Shown: piece after piece, positions 1 to 11,176 of the stretch
Position numbering within the stretch: the first letter of the stretch is position 1
Layout: each line of letters opens with the position of its first letter
Origin: Scleromatobacter humisilvae
Lineage (GTDB): Bacteria > Pseudomonadota > Gammaproteobacteria > Burkholderiales > Burkholderiaceae_C
Assembly (NCBI RefSeq): GCF_023231945.1
Contig: NZ_JAJLJH010000002.1
Coordinates: 744,001 to 808,000 of the forward strand
Length of the DNA: 64,000 nt
Direction: 5' to 3'
Made by a program: the position numbers and the translations under genes
The notes under the pieces: generated by a model
Databases searched by the model: none
What the model saw: only the letters and a program-made list of their open reading frames with translations
What the model was told of the DNA's origin: nothing

Positions 1-208
1 CGCCGAATATCACCTTGTGCTCGAAGCGATAGAAGTCGGCCTCGGTGACGATGTCGGCCGCGCGATCCCAGGCGCCGTTGTCGAGCAGCAGGCCGCCCAG
101 CACGCTCTGTTCGGCCTCGATGGATTGCGGGGGCACGCGCAGCTTGGCGACCTCGTCGTCGCGGGATTCGCCGCGGCTGGGCAGTGCGGAGTCAAAGACG
201 GTGGTCAT
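1..208 (-). CDS. dnaB: Replicative DNA helicase DnaB, N-terminal fragment
   Basis: This is the first 69 codons of the replicative helicase that unwinds DNA ahead of the replisome; the gene continues past the left edge. The translated start reads MTTVFDSALPSRGES and runs into LRVPPQSIEAEQSVLGGLLL, the conserved opening of the DnaB N-terminal (primase-interacting) domain. The ATG lies at 208-206. The gene follows rplI on the same strand, the usual order in proteobacteria, and a terminator-like hairpin at about 308-338 separates them, so dnaB probably has its own promoter in 209-305. The ATPase domain is outside the window. Confidence 0.93.
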   Translation of the reverse strand, partial: MTTVFDSALPSRGESRDDEVAKLRVPPQSIEAEQSVLGGLLLDNGAWDRAADIVTEADFYRFEHKVIFG

Positions 209-243
209 GTGTCGTCGATCTTAAGGGCGCGCAGGAAATCGTC

Positions 244-264
244 TGTGGACAAGCTTGTGGACAG
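244..264 (+). promoter_or_regulatory. Two DnaA-box-like 9-mers upstream of dnaB
   Basis: The 9-mers TGTGGACAA (244-252) and TGTGGACAG (256-264) lie 12 nt apart in direct orientation. The first differs by one base, and the second by two, from the reverse complement of the DnaA box TTATCCACA. They sit just upstream of dnaB, where initiator control would make sense. Two imperfect boxes in GC-rich DNA could be chance, so confidence is low. Confidence 0.2.
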
Positions 265-307
265 CCTGGGGAGCTTGTGAGAACAAGTCGAAATATTGGC
301 GCGCCAA

Positions 308-338
308 TGAAAAAGGGCCGACGCGAGTCGACCCTTTC
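308..338 (-). terminator. Rho-independent terminator of the rpsF-rplI operon
   Basis: On the minus strand an 11-bp stem (right arm 327-337 pairs with left arm 312-322, one wobble) closes a TCGC loop and runs directly into a T-rich stretch (complement of 308-314). It lies 35 nt past the rplI stop codon and ahead of dnaB, so it should end the ribosomal operon transcript. Confidence 0.75.
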
Positions 339-372
339 GAGCTGCAGGCGGGCGACAAGCCCGCGCGAAACT

Positions 373-825
373 TCAGTCTTGCTCGGCAACCACCTGCACG
401 GTGACGTCGACGACGACGTCCGTGTGGGCGGCAACGGACACGGCGTGCTCGCCGACCGTCTTGAGCGGGCCGTTCGGCAGACGGATCTGCGACTTGGCCA
501 CTTCGAAGCCGTTCTTGGTCAGCGCTTCGGCGATGTCGGCGTTGGTGACCGAACCGAACAGGCGACCGTCGACGCCGGCCTTCTGCGAGATGCGGACGGT
601 CTTGCCGGCCAGCTTCTCGCCGAACGCTTGCGCGGTGGCCAGCTTCTCCGCGGCGGCCTTCTCGAGCTCGGCGCGCTTGTCTTCGAATTCCTTGATCGCG
701 GTCGCGGTGGCGCGGCGCGCCATGCGGCTCGGGATCAGGAAGTTGCGTGCGAAGCCGTCCTTGACCTTGACGACGTCGCCCAGGTTACCGAGGTTGGCGA
801 CCTTTTCCAGCAGGATGATTTGCAT
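373..825 (-). CDS. rplI: 50S ribosomal protein bL9
   Basis: Component of the large ribosomal subunit that binds 23S rRNA near the L1 stalk. The 150-residue product begins [19 protein letters not shown] and continues through GFARNFLIP, the hallmark N-terminal rRNA-binding domain of bL9. A long charged connecting helix ([17 protein letters not shown]) and a C-terminal domain follow, and the length is normal for the family. It is the last gene of rpsF-priB-rpsR-rplI, 13 nt after rpsR, with a terminator-like hairpin downstream. Confidence 0.98.
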   Translation of the reverse strand: MQIILLEKVANLGNLGDVVKVKDGFARNFLIPSRMARRATATAIKEFEDKRAELEKAAAEKLATAQAFGEKLAGKTVRISQKAGVDGRLFGSVTNADIAEALTKNGFEVAKSQIRLPNGPLKTVGEHAVSVAAHTDVVVDVTVQVVAEQD

Positions 826-838
826 GGTGGGTGTCTCC

Positions 839-1123
839 TCAGACGCGGTGTTGATCGCTGTACGGCAGCAGGGCCAGGAAGCGGGCGCGCTTGATGGCGA
901 CCGTCAGCTGGCGCTGGTAGAACGCGCGGGTGCCGGTCAGGCGGGCCGGCGTGATCTTGCCGTTCTCACCGATGAAGTCGCGCAGGGTGTCGACATCCTT
1001 GTAATCGATGTGATCGACCTTGGCGACCGTGAAACGGCAGAAGCGCTTGCGGCGGAACAGCAGCGATTGCTGGTTGCGCTTCGGACGCTTGTCCTTGGAA
1101 AAACGAGACTTCGGCGGGGGCAT
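839..1123 (-). CDS. rpsR: 30S ribosomal protein bS18
   Basis: Small-subunit ribosomal protein that partners bS6 on the platform of the 30S subunit. The 94-residue product carries the conserved core [20 protein letters not shown] and [19 protein letters not shown], followed by the typical [14 protein letters not shown] ending. The N-terminus is basic ([18 protein letters not shown]). It sits between priB and rplI in the conserved operon. Family membership is unambiguous. Confidence 0.98.
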   Translation of the reverse strand: MPPPKSRFSKDKRPKRNQQSLLFRRKRFCRFTVAKVDHIDYKDVDTLRDFIGENGKITPARLTGTRAFYQRQLTVAIKRARFLALLPYSDQHRV

Positions 1124-1175
1124 GGTGATGACCTCTGAAAATGGTTCCGATTGAATGGCGTGGGGGACGTATCCG

Positions 1176-1460
1176 TCAGGCGTCGACCTCGGTCACGTGG
1201 AAGACAAGCCCTTTCGCGTTGCGAGAGGGAGCGATGAAGCCGGCGTAGCTGGCGACCTGCCCGAGGGCCAGGGTCGCGATCTGTCGCGTGATTCCACCGA
1301 TCGCCACCGCACGGATCGTCATGACGACCTTGCGCGGCTGCTTGTCCTCGATCACCTCGGATTCGTGCTTCAGGCTCAGGTCGAGCGCGGGAAGTCCGGC
1401 CGGGGTGTACCGTGTCGCACCGCGTTCCACCAGCTCGGCAGAGAGAATCAGTCGATTCAT
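1176..1460 (-). CDS. priB: Primosomal replication protein PriB (single-strand binding fold)
   Basis: Small OB-fold protein that binds single-stranded DNA and helps PriA restart stalled replication forks. The 94-residue product starts [20 protein letters not shown] and contains the SSB-like strand [11 protein letters not shown] and the [21 protein letters not shown] segment. Its place between rpsF and rpsR is diagnostic for beta- and gammaproteobacterial priB. It is co-transcribed with the ribosomal genes, with gaps of 32 nt to rpsF and 52 nt to rpsR. Confidence 0.93.
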   Translation of the reverse strand: MNRLILSAELVERGATRYTPAGLPALDLSLKHESEVIEDKQPRKVVMTIRAVAIGGITRQIATLALGQVASYAGFIAPSRNAKGLVFHVTEVDA

Positions 1461-1492
1461 CGCTGCTGCTCAGCAGTTCGCGGCGGTTGCCT

Positions 1493-1861
1493 TCAGGCCG
1501 TCGCCTCCTGCGACGATGCCGACTTGCGGGCTTCTTCCTTCTCCACGGCCTTCATCATGACGGACGGGTTAGTGTCGGCCTTGTCGCGCAGCACCGTGAG
1601 GTGGCGCAGGACGGCATCGTTGAAGCGGAAGCCGGTTTCCAGCTCGGCCAGGGCTTCCTTGCCGCACTCGATGTTGAGGCAGATGTAGTGAGCCTTGGCA
1701 AGCTTCTGGATCGTGTAGGCCAGCTGGCGGCGGCCCCAGTCTTCCAGTCGGACCACCTTGCCACCGGAATTGGTGACGAGGGCCTTGTAGCGTTCCAGCA
1801 TGGCCGGAACCTGTTCGCTTTGATCCGGATGGATCAGCAGAACGATTTCATAGTGACGCAT
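1493..1861 (-). CDS. rpsF: 30S ribosomal protein bS6
   Basis: Small-subunit protein that forms a heterodimer with bS18. The true start is the ATG at 1861-1859: it gives [20 protein letters not shown], the invariant S6 N-terminus, and is preceded by AAGGAG at ideal spacing. The frame is open further upstream, but that extension has no homology-like character. The 122-residue product includes the conserved [17 protein letters not shown] segment and ends in a short polar tail. It is the first gene of the operon. Confidence 0.97.
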   Translation of the reverse strand: MRHYEIVLLIHPDQSEQVPAMLERYKALVTNSGGKVVRLEDWGRRQLAYTIQKLAKAHYICLNIECGKEALAELETGFRFNDAVLRHLTVLRDKADTNPSVMMKAVEKEEARKSASSQEATA

Positions 1862-1977
1862 GAACACTCCTTGTGGATTTCCAGCGAGCTGGAAGGAAGC
1901 CGCCCCGAAAGCGTCAACTACGGCATTTCGCGTCCTGGGACACAAAACACCCACGGGTGCGGCAAGGAAAGCCTGCG

Positions 1978-1986
1978 ATCATAGCA
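1978..1986 (-). promoter_or_regulatory. Candidate extended -10 promoter of the rpsF operon
   Basis: On the minus strand the string TGCTATGAT matches an extended -10 element (TG-n-TATnAT), with TATGAT at 1983-1978. No good -35 box is visible, which is tolerated when an extended -10 is present. Transcription from here would give a leader of about 110 nt before rpsF; an S6:S18-binding leader is known in this operon in other bacteria, but I did not identify its structure here. Confidence 0.4.
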
Positions 1987-2114
1987 CAAGATGTTGGCCC
2001 CACGGGCGCCAGCGCTCCCTGCCCCCGAGGGGCCGGCCGCGAGCGGCCCGGCAGAGCCCGATCCGCCGCTCCCTCGAACTTCCAGTGGGCGCCCGAGCGG
2101 CAGCGCCGGAGCCA

Positions 2115-2144
2115 AACGAAAGCAGCCCGGCTGGCCGGGCTGCT
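2115..2144 (-). terminator. Hairpin after ppsA, probable terminator
   Basis: A perfect 10-bp stem (2121-2130 with 2135-2144, AGCAGCCCGG/CCGGGCTGCT) closes a 4-nt loop 16 nt after the ppsA stop. On the minus strand it is followed by TTCGTT, a weak U-tract. It probably ends the ppsA transcript. Confidence 0.55.
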
Positions 2145-2159
2145 GCGCTTCGGGTCGAG

Positions 2160-4559
<2,400 letters not shown>

Positions 4560-4623
4560 GGGAAAGCTCCTTGATGATGAAAAACCGGGCGCCCAAGCGT
4601 CGTTTCCCCGCGCAGCGGGAAAA

Positions 4624-4642
4624 ATGCGAGCTCTGCTCGCAT
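4624..4642. promoter_or_regulatory. Perfect inverted repeat in the ppsA-ppsR intergenic region
   Basis: ATGCGAGC and GCTCGCAT form a perfect 8-bp inverted repeat with a 3-nt centre, 65-83 nt upstream of ppsA and about 170 nt upstream of ppsR. Its place between divergent genes fits an operator, but a transcript hairpin is equally possible. No regulator is identified. Confidence 0.3.
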
Positions 4643-4810
4643 ATTCATGCCACGCGCCTCGACAGCGTGTTGTTCGTGTTGTTCGTCGAGGAGGGCCATG
4701 GAAACGGGACGTCAGGCAGATTTATGGTTCAGTTGGGCGGGATTCTACGGAGGATCTGCCTATCATCGGGTAGGACAGACGCCCTAACGCCAGCAAGGCG
4801 ACCCCACCAA

Positions 4811-5635
4811 ATGCCCAATCGCACCGTTTTCTTCATCTCCGACGGCACCGGGATCACCGCCGAAACCTTCGGCAGCTCGATCCTCGCCCAGTTCCCGGGC
4901 AAGCCGCGCAAGGTGCGCCGGCCCTTCATCGACACCATCGAGAAGGCCCGTGCCGTGGTCGAGGAGATCAACCACACCGCCAACGCCGAGGGCAAGAAGC
5001 CGATCGTCTTCATCACGATGGCCACCGAGGACGTGCGCGACATCATCGTCGACCCCGCCTGCGCCGGCGTCGTGATGGACATGTTCCGCACCTTCGTCGA
5101 GCCGCTGGAGCACGAGTTCGGCATGAAGTCGAACCACCGCGTCGGCCGCTTCTCGGATGCGGCCAAGAGCGAGGAATACAACGAGCGCATCGAGGCGATC
5201 AACTTCTCGCTGGCGCACGACGACGGCCAGTCGGCCAAGAACCTGGCCTCGGCCGACGTCATCCTGGTGGGCGTCAGCCGCTGCGGCAAGACGCCGACGA
5301 CGCTCTACCTGGCCATGCAGCACGGCATCAAGGCGGCCAACTACCCGCTGATCCCCGAGGACTTCGAGCGCGGCCAGTTCCCGTCGACGCTGTCGCCGTA
5401 CAAGGCCAAGTGCTTCGGCCTGACGATCGACCCCGAGCGCCTGACGCAGATCCGCAACGAGCGCCGCCCCAACAGCAAGTACGCGGCGCTCGAGAACTGC
5501 CGCTACGAGGTGCGCGAGGCGGAGTCGATGATGAAGCGCAACGGCATCGCGTGGCTGTCGTCGACGCACAAGTCGATCGAGGAGATCGCCGCGACCATCC
5601 TGCGCGACATCCGGCCGGACAAGCTGATCTACTGA
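4811..5635 (+). CDS. ppsR: PEP synthase regulatory protein (kinase and pyrophosphorylase)
   Basis: DUF299-family bifunctional enzyme: it inactivates PEP synthase by ADP-dependent phosphorylation of a threonine next to the catalytic histidine, and reactivates it by phosphate-dependent removal. The start at 4811 gives MPNRTVFFISDGTGITAETF, the conserved N-terminus; the frame is open upstream but that extension is not family-like. The P-loop GVSRCGKTPTTLYLA is intact at about residues 155-170. The 274-residue length is normal. It is transcribed away from its target ppsA, with 251 nt between the two starts. Confidence 0.96.
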   Translation: MPNRTVFFISDGTGITAETFGSSILAQFPGKPRKVRRPFIDTIEKARAVVEEINHTANAEGKKPIVFITMATEDVRDIIVDPACAGVVMDMFRTFVEPLEHEFGMKSNHRVGRFSDAAKSEEYNERIEAINFSLAHDDGQSAKNLASADVILVGVSRCGKTPTTLYLAMQHGIKAANYPLIPEDFERGQFPSTLSPYKAKCFGLTIDPERLTQIRNERRPNSKYAALENCRYEVREAESMMKRNGIAWLSSTHKSIEEIAATILRDIRPDKLIY

Positions 5636-5848
5636 GCCTGCCGAGTGCGCGGCCTCGACTGGCGCGCCTCCTTCATGGCCCACGCGGCATCGCGGCGCGC
5701 GTTCGCCAGCAGTCGTCGAAGCCCCCCATCGTGACGCCCAGGTAGCGGGCCAGCCGCTCGCGGGACTTCGGCGGCCAGAAGTGCATGCGAACGCAGGCGA
5801 GGGTCCTCTTTCGGCGCACCGTCAGGAAGAAGCCGCGACTGCAGCGCC

Positions 5849-6550
5849 TCAGCGGAACGCCAGGCCGTGCTCGCCGATCGCCGCGCGGTCGGCGTCCTGC
5901 CCGAGCAGCCGGTCGAGGTTGGTGCGGGCGTTGCGGCGCAGCGCCTCGCCGGCCTGCGGACCCGCCTGCCCGCGCCGCACGGCCTCGCGGCCGGTGGCCA
6001 GCAGCGTGCCGATGATCGCGAGCTCCTCGTACATCTCGCGCCGCTGCGCCGGCGAGGCCTGCGTGAAGCGCGGATTGTCCTGCAGCACCGCGCGCATCTG
6101 GCCGACCAGCGCGACGAAGTCGGCGTCGGGCAGGTCGACGTCGTGCACGACCATGTAGCTGCCCGCGATGCAGGCCGCCACCGGCCCGGCGACGTCGTCG
6201 GGCGGCAGTTGCAGCGCGGTCGAGATCTGCTGCCAGGCGGCCAGCACGCGGGTCAGCCGGGCTTCCAGGTCGGCCCGCTTGTCGGGCGCGGCCGCGGCCG
6301 CGAGCGCGTGCGGGCCGGACGGCGCGCCGCCGGCCCGCGCCAGCGTGCTCGCCCCGCCCTGCGCGTGCTTCCTGTTGACCTGGCGCAGCATCTCGCTGGC
6401 CTGGTTGCCCATCACCATCGGGGCGAGGTTGGCGGGCATCTCGACGTAGCCCTGGAAGGGCATGGACTGGGCGCGCGCGGCGCCGGCCACGGCGAGCGCG
6501 GCGACGAGAAGGACTGAGCGAAGGAACACGGCTTGCATGAGGTGGGTCAT
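5849..6550 (-). CDS. Secreted protein of unknown function
   Basis: I do not recognise the family. The N-terminus is a clear Sec signal peptide (MQAVFLRSVLLVAALAVAG followed by AARAQS with an AxA cleavage site), so the mature protein of about 200 residues should be periplasmic. It is rich in Ala, Arg and Leu, with predicted helices and two cysteine-free halves (LEARLTRVLAAWQQISTALQ; AQRREMYEELAIIGTLLATG). Two ATGs, at 6550 and 6538, could start it, and neither has a strong ribosome site; I give the outer one. It is convergent with ppsR across 213 nt that hold no convincing gene. Confidence 0.6.
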   Translation of the reverse strand: MTHLMQAVFLRSVLLVAALAVAGAARAQSMPFQGYVEMPANLAPMVMGNQASEMLRQVNRKHAQGGASTLARAGGAPSGPHALAAAAAPDKRADLEARLTRVLAAWQQISTALQLPPDDVAGPVAACIAGSYMVVHDVDLPDADFVALVGQMRAVLQDNPRFTQASPAQRREMYEELAIIGTLLATGREAVRRGQAGPQAGEALRRNARTNLDRLLGQDADRAAIGEHGLAFR

Positions 6551-6664
6551 CCGGCGTTGTCGCGCGGCCTCTCCCTGTGCCGCGTCGTGGCGGCGGATGC
6601 TAACGGCGTCCGGGCCGCCGCGGCGCGCGCCTGCCCAGTCAATCCCTCGATCGGCCCCAGCAAC

Positions 6665-6889
6665 ATGCCCCGCTACGGCAATCTCTCCGGCGACTCCGGC
6701 GTCGTCTCGTACGAAACGACCCGCGACTCGATCACGCTGACCTTCGTCAACGGCGACCGATACGTGTACACGCATGCCCGGCCCGGACGCGCGGCCGTCG
6801 ATCGGATGAAGGCGCTCGCGAAGGCAGGCCGTGGCCTGAGCACCTTCGTCTCGCAGCAGGTGCGCGAGAACTACGAACGCAAACTTTAG
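6665..6889 (+). CDS. Small KTSC-domain-like protein
   Basis: The 74-residue product has the layout of KTSC-domain proteins: a strand pair (VVSYETTRDSITLTFVNGDR), YVY, an Arg-Met-Lys helix (AVDRMKALAKAGRGLSTFV) and a terminal V-R-x-x-Y element (VRENYERKL). In larger proteins this domain accompanies lysyl-tRNA synthetase or nuclease domains, and its function alone is unknown. The chosen ATG at 6665 avoids overlap with the upstream divergent gene. The frame stays open further 5', but that part reads as antisense of the neighbour. Confidence 0.65.
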   Translation: MPRYGNLSGDSGVVSYETTRDSITLTFVNGDRYVYTHARPGRAAVDRMKALAKAGRGLSTFVSQQVRENYERKL

Positions 6890-6896
6890 GCGGGCG

Positions 6897-7337
6897 TCAG
6901 GCCGCGACGACCTCGAAGTCGACGGCGAAGACCTGCACGCCGTTGACCACCAGCTCCAGACGATGCCGCCCGAGCGGGTCGCCCTCGTCGAACCAGAAGT
7001 CGTCGGTGATCCGCGCCTGGTCCGACGACTGCGGCTTCGTGCGCAGCACCCGCGGCTCGGCGAGACTCATGTTGCCGGTGGCCGCCTTCGTCCCGGACGG
7101 CAGGCGCACGACCTCGTACCACTCGAGCGGCGCCCGATCCCAGTTCGTGAACTCGATGCCGAAGCGAAAGCCCGAGGCCTTGTAGCGGCGCGGGATGCGT
7201 GTCGTCTCGGTGGCGAGGCGCCAGTCCCCGTCGCCATCCTGGGCCAGGATGCCGAATCGGTAGCTCGGCCTGGACTTGCCCGACGCCAGGCCCGTCAATG
7301 CCAGCGCCGGGAGCGCGAGCAGCCGTCGTCGCTGCAT
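6897..7337 (-). CDS. Secreted DUF3859-like protein
   Basis: The 146-residue product starts MQRRRLLALPALALTGLASG, a short basic signal peptide, so the mature domain is exported. The core (FGIEFTNWDRAPLEWYEVVR, then FWFDEGDPLGRHRLELVVNG) resembles DUF3859, a beta-sandwich family of unknown role. The ATG at 7337 was chosen because the signal peptide follows it directly. It sits 8 nt downstream of the SpoU-type methyltransferase on the same strand, so co-transcription is likely. Confidence 0.6.
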   Translation of the reverse strand: MQRRRLLALPALALTGLASGKSRPSYRFGILAQDGDGDWRLATETTRIPRRYKASGFRFGIEFTNWDRAPLEWYEVVRLPSGTKAATGNMSLAEPRVLRTKPQSSDQARITDDFWFDEGDPLGRHRLELVVNGVQVFAVDFEVVAA

Positions 7338-7345
7338 GGAAGCTC

Positions 7346-8125
7346 CTAGGCCGGCCGCCGTTGCCGCGCTGACTCGTAAAGGCACATCGCCGCCGCCGCC
7401 GCGACGTTGAGCGACTCCTCGCCGCCCGGCTGCGCGATGCGCACGCGCAGCGTGCAGGCCGCGGTCACCGCGTCGCTCATGCCCTGCCCTTCATGGCCGA
7501 ACACCCAGGCCAGCGGCGTCGGCAGCGTCGTCTCGTGCAGCCACCGCGCGTCGCGCAGGTGCGTGCCGACGATGGGCAGGCCCAGCGCGGCGACGTCGCC
7601 GATCGCCGCGCCCTCGACCAGCGCCAGCGCGAAATGCGCGCCCATGCCGGCACGCAGCACCTTGGGCGACCACAGCGCGACGCTGCCCTTGAGCGCGATC
7701 ACCTGCGCGAAGCCCATCGCCGACGCCGTGCGCAGGATGCTGCCGACGTTGCCAGGATCCTGCAGGCGGTCGAGGACGATCGTGTCGCGGGCGGGCTGCG
7801 GCACGACGGCGGTGCCGGCGTCGATCAGGAAGCCGATGGGTGCCGGCGATTCCAGCCCGCTCAGCTCGCGCATCAATGCATCGGGCACGCAGACGACCTC
7901 CGGCGCGTTGCGCGCCAGCGCCTCGAGCGCGGGCACGGCCCAGCCGGACTCGGTGACGATCGCGCGCGCGGGCGTGCGTCCCCGCTCCAGCAGCGCGCGG
8001 CACAGGTGGTCGCCCTCCAGCCAGACCCGGCCCAGCTTGCGGTAGGCCGCCGGATCGGCCAGCAGCTTGCGCAGGTCCTTGAACAGGTCGTTGTGGCGCG
8101 ACGTGACCTGGCGGACGATCGTCAT
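7346..8125 (-). CDS. TrmH/SpoU-family RNA 2'-O-ribose methyltransferase
   Basis: Predicted SAM-dependent methylase of the knotted SPOUT superfamily acting on rRNA or tRNA. N-terminal substrate-binding part (residues 1-95) precedes the catalytic domain, whose signature motifs are visible: [19 protein letters not shown] (motif 1), [10 protein letters not shown] (motif 2) and [20 protein letters not shown] (motif 3). The ATG at 8125 overlaps the rnhB stop as ATGA, indicating translational coupling. This gene in place of dnaE at the end of the lpx-rnhB block is common in Burkholderiales. The exact target nucleotide cannot be told from sequence. Confidence 0.9.
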   Translation of the reverse strand: MTIVRQVTSRHNDLFKDLRKLLADPAAYRKLGRVWLEGDHLCRALLERGRTPARAIVTESGWAVPALEALARNAPEVVCVPDALMRELSGLESPAPIGFLIDAGTAVVPQPARDTIVLDRLQDPGNVGSILRTASAMGFAQVIALKGSVALWSPKVLRAGMGAHFALALVEGAAIGDVAALGLPIVGTHLRDARWLHETTLPTPLAWVFGHEGQGMSDAVTAACTLRVRIAQPGGEESLNVAAAAAMCLYESARQRRPA

Positions 8126-8763
8126 TCTTCGAGACAGGCTCGACGCAGCGCCGCCACCCGCACCGGCTCGAACGAACGGCGATGCCAGGCGCATGGCCCG
8201 TGCTCGTCGAGCGCGGCCAGGTGCGCCGCGGTGCCGTAGCCCTTGTGCGTGCCGAAGCCGTATTGGGGGTAGTGCAGCTCGTGCTCGACGCAGATGCGGT
8301 CGCGCGTGACCTTGGCCAGGATGGACGCCGCCGAGATCGACGCCACCGTCGCGTCGCCGCCGATGACGGCCTCCGCGCGGATGCGGATCTTGGGCAGGCG
8401 GTTGCCGTCCACCAGCACCTTGTGCGGCGGCAGGCGCAGGCCCTCGACGGCGCGCTTCATCGCCAGCATCGTGGCGTGCAGGATGTTGAGCTCGTCGATC
8501 TCGGCCACGCTCGCCTCGGCGACGCAGAACGCCAGTGCGTGCGCGCGGATCTCGTCGAACAGGCGCTCGCGCCGCAGCGCGGTCAGCTGCTTGGAGTCGT
8601 TGAGCCCCTTGATGCGCTTCATGTCGTCGAGGATGACCGCGGCGGCCACGACCGGCCCGGCCAGCGGGCCGCGGCCGGCCTCGTCGACCCCGGCGACGAG
8701 CCCCTCGTTGGCATCGAAGCGCAGCGAGATCTGCTCAGGCTTTGACAACTTGCGCGATGGCAT
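8122..8763 (-). CDS. rnhB: Ribonuclease HII
   Basis: Cleaves the RNA strand of RNA-DNA hybrids and removes ribonucleotides from DNA. The catalytic Asp-Glu pair lies in [19 protein letters not shown] (residues 22-40), a further acidic residue in GLNDSKQL, and the final motif in [11 protein letters not shown]. The 213-residue length is normal. Its start overlaps the end of lpxB by 29 nt, and its stop overlaps the next methyltransferase start, so it is embedded in a tightly coupled operon. Confidence 0.96.
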   Translation of the reverse strand: MPSRKLSKPEQISLRFDANEGLVAGVDEAGRGPLAGPVVAAAVILDDMKRIKGLNDSKQLTALRRERLFDEIRAHALAFCVAEASVAEIDELNILHATMLAMKRAVEGLRLPPHKVLVDGNRLPKIRIRAEAVIGGDATVASISAASILAKVTRDRICVEHELHYPQYGFGTHKGYGTAAHLAALDEHGPCAWHRRSFEPVRVAALRRACLEE

Positions 8764-9910
8764 CGGCGGACTCCCGCACCGTGTCGCGGCGCAGCAGGTG
8801 GTGTAGTTCGTTGAAACGGACGCGCACGGTCTCGCGGCGCGCCTCGTCGTCCAGCCACTCGATTGTCGCTCGCGCGAGCGCGTCCGGGGTGGCGTCTTCC
8901 TGAATGAGTTCGGGAACGACGAATTCGCGGCACAGCACGTTGGGCAGGCCCGCCCAGGGCTGCAGGCGCAAGCGCTTCATGCGCAACGCGTTGAACCAGC
9001 CGACGACATAGGTGATGACCATCGGGCGCTTGTACAGCGCGGCCTCCAGCGTGGCAGTGCCGCTGGCGACGATGGTGACGTCGCAGGCCGCCAGCGCATC
9101 GTGCGAGCGCCCGTCCAGCAGGTCGATCGGCACGCCCGGCGCGTGACGCTCCAGCAGCGGCTCGACCAGCGCGCGCATGCCCGGGGCGACCGGCAGCACG
9201 AAGCGCAGGCCGGCGCGCTGTCGATGCAGGATCGCGGCCGCCGCCAGCACGCGCGGCGCGATCAGCTTGATCTCGGAGCGCCGGCTTCCCGGCAGCAACG
9301 CCACCACCTGGGCCGTCTCCGGCAAGTTCAGCGCGCCGCGCGCGGCCGCGCGATCCGGCTCCAGCGGGATCACCTGCGCCAGCGGATGGCCGACATACGT
9401 GGCCGGGATGCCGTGCGCATGCAGCAGCTCGGGTTCGAACGGAAACAGGCACAGCACGTGGTCGGCCGAGGCCTTGATCGTCTCGACGCGCTCCGGCCGC
9501 CAGGCCCAGATCGACGGACAGACGAAGTGCACGGTCTTGATGCCGGCCTGCTTCAGCCGCCTCTCGAGGCCGAAGTTGAAGTCGGGCGCATCGACGCCGA
9601 TGAAGACGTCAGGACGCCCGGCGATCAGGCGGTCGCCCAGCGCGTTGCGGATGCCCACCAGCTCGCGGTAGTTCATCAGCACGTCGACGTAGCCGAACAG
9701 CGACAGCTTCTCCGCCGGCCACCAGGCGTCGAAGCCGAGCGCGACCATCTTCGGGCCGCCGATGCCGCCGGCGGTCAGCGCGGGCCAGCGCGCCTTGAGG
9801 CCTTGCAGCAGCAGGCTGGCCAGCAGGTCGCCGGAGGTCTCGCCGGCGACCATGCCCAGGCGCAGGGCGTCGGGCTCGGGGGGATTCGTTCGCGCGGGCT
9901 CGGGGCTCAT
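8735..9910 (-). CDS. lpxB: Lipid-A-disaccharide synthase
   Basis: Inverting glycosyltransferase that joins UDP-2,3-diacylglucosamine and lipid X to give the lipid A disaccharide at the inner face of the inner membrane. Motifs of the family are present: [15 protein letters not shown] near the N-terminus, [27 protein letters not shown], and [10 protein letters not shown]. The ATG at 9910 gives a 391-residue protein, and the upstream open frame is not family-like. It follows lpxA by 10 nt and overlaps rnhB, the conserved order. Confidence 0.96.
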   Translation of the reverse strand: MSPEPARTNPPEPDALRLGMVAGETSGDLLASLLLQGLKARWPALTAGGIGGPKMVALGFDAWWPAEKLSLFGYVDVLMNYRELVGIRNALGDRLIAGRPDVFIGVDAPDFNFGLERRLKQAGIKTVHFVCPSIWAWRPERVETIKASADHVLCLFPFEPELLHAHGIPATYVGHPLAQVIPLEPDRAAARGALNLPETAQVVALLPGSRRSEIKLIAPRVLAAAAILHRQRAGLRFVLPVAPGMRALVEPLLERHAPGVPIDLLDGRSHDALAACDVTIVASGTATLEAALYKRPMVITYVVGWFNALRMKRLRLQPWAGLPNVLCREFVVPELIQEDATPDALARATIEWLDDEARRETVRVRFNELHHLLRRDTVRESADAIAQVVKA

Positions 9911-9920
9911 CGACACGTGT

Positions 9921-10709
9921 TCAGCGGACCAGGCCGCGCGTGCCGGACGCGATGAAGCCCAGCATCGCGTCGATGTCGCCGTTGACGCGGGCATCGTCGC
10001 CGCGCATCGCCTCGATCTCCGCCTTGGCCAGCTCCAGCGTCTGGCCCTTGCGGTACAGCGCCTTGTGCATGTCGCGGATCGCAGCGATCTGCGCGGGGGT
10101 GAAGTCGCGCCGCTTCAGGCCGGTGAGGTTGACCGCGCGCAGCGCCATCGGATTGCCCTCGGCGACCATGTAGGGCGGCACGTCCTGGCTCACGTGGGCC
10201 TGGAAGCCGATCATCGCGTGGGCGCCGATGTGGACGAACTGGTGCACGCCCGACAGCCCGCCGACGACGGCCCAGTCGCCGACGCGCACGTGCCCGGCCA
10301 GCGTCACGCCATTGGCCAGCACGGTGCGGTCGCCCAGGCGCACGTCGTGGGCGACGTGCACGTAGGCCATGATCCAGTTGTCCGAGCCGACGCGGGTGAT
10401 GCCCTCTTCCTTGTGCGTGCCGGTGTTGAGCGTGCAGAACTCGCGGATCGTGTTGCGGTCGCCGATGTGCAGCTCGGTCAGCTCGCCCTTGTGGCTCATG
10501 TCCTGCGGCATCGCGCCGATGGAGCCGAACTGGTAGAAGACGTTGTCGCGGCCGATCGTCGTGCGGCCCTCGATCACGCAGTGCGGACCGACCCTGGTGC
10601 CCGCGCCGATGCGCACGTGCGGGCCGATGACGGCGTACGGGCCGACGCTGACCGTCGCGTCGAGCACGGCGGCCGGATCGACGATCGCCGTCGGATGGAT
10701 GAGACTCAT
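9921..10709 (-). CDS. lpxA: UDP-N-acetylglucosamine O-acyltransferase
   Basis: Catalyses the first step of lipid A synthesis, transfer of 3-hydroxyacyl from acyl-ACP to UDP-GlcNAc. The 262-residue protein is a left-handed beta-helix of hexapeptide repeats starting SLIHPTAIVDPAAVL; the catalytic histidine lies in AYVHVAHDVRLGDRT, and a helical C-terminal domain follows (GLKRRDFTPAQIAAIR). It lies 13 nt after fabZ in the conserved lpxD-fabZ-lpxA-lpxB order. Confidence 0.97.
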   Translation of the reverse strand: MSLIHPTAIVDPAAVLDATVSVGPYAVIGPHVRIGAGTRVGPHCVIEGRTTIGRDNVFYQFGSIGAMPQDMSHKGELTELHIGDRNTIREFCTLNTGTHKEEGITRVGSDNWIMAYVHVAHDVRLGDRTVLANGVTLAGHVRVGDWAVVGGLSGVHQFVHIGAHAMIGFQAHVSQDVPPYMVAEGNPMALRAVNLTGLKRRDFTPAQIAAIRDMHKALYRKGQTLELAKAEIEAMRGDDARVNGDIDAMLGFIASGTRGLVR

Positions 10710-10722
10710 GCGCGGCTCCGAC

Positions 10723-11169
10723 TCAGGCGGCGACCGCCCGGACCGTGCACATCAGCTCGGCCTCGACGGCCAGCTCGCCGTCGACGGTCGCGCGCGTCGA
10801 GTACTTGTAGATGCCGGCCTTCTTGCGCGTGATCGTCGACTCGAGGACCAGCTGGTCGCCCGGCTCCACCACGCGCTTGAAGCGCGCGCCGTCGATTCCC
10901 GCGAAGTAGTAGAGCCGCGAGCCGTCCGACTCCTCGCCTTCCGACGAGAACGACAGCAGCGCCGAGGCCTGGGCCAGCGCCTCCAGCATCAGCACCCCGG
11001 GCATCACCGGGCGGTTCGGGAAGTGCCCGTTGAAGAACGGCTCGTTGATCGTGACGTTCTTCAGCGCCTTGATGCGCACATCCTTCTCGAACTCGATCAC
11101 GCGATCGACGAGCAGGAACGGATAGCGGTGCGGCAGCTTCTTGATGATCTGGTGGATGTCCATCAACAT
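10723..11169 (-). CDS. fabZ: 3-hydroxyacyl-ACP dehydratase FabZ
   Basis: Hotdog-fold enzyme that dehydrates 3-hydroxyacyl-ACP in fatty-acid elongation. It competes with LpxA and LpxD for the same substrate, which explains the clustering. The core [13 protein letters not shown] and the catalytic region [20 protein letters not shown] are intact. The start MLMDIHQII at 11169 has a GAGAC element 4 nt upstream; MDIH at 11163 is an alternative. The longer upstream frame would overlap lpxD and is not family-like. About 148 residues, normal. Confidence 0.95.
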   Translation of the reverse strand: MLMDIHQIIKKLPHRYPFLLVDRVIEFEKDVRIKALKNVTINEPFFNGHFPNRPVMPGVLMLEALAQASALLSFSSEGEESDGSRLYYFAGIDGARFKRVVEPGDQLVLESTITRKKAGIYKYSTRATVDGELAVEAELMCTVRAVAA

Positions 11170-11176
11170 GGCAGTC

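Noticed and set aside
1862-1954. N-terminal extension of rpsF, and similar open upstream frames before ppsR, lpxB, fabZ, dxr, rseP, uxs and the RAYT gene
   Set aside because: The extensions lack family character; the internal starts used here have conserved N-termini, better ribosome sites or tight coupling to the upstream stop codon.
5673-5786. Minus-strand 37-codon open frame (starts MHFWPPKSRERLARYLG)
   Set aside because: It has no ribosome site or recognisable domain and lies in a convergent intergenic gap; it may be a decayed fragment, but this cannot be supported.
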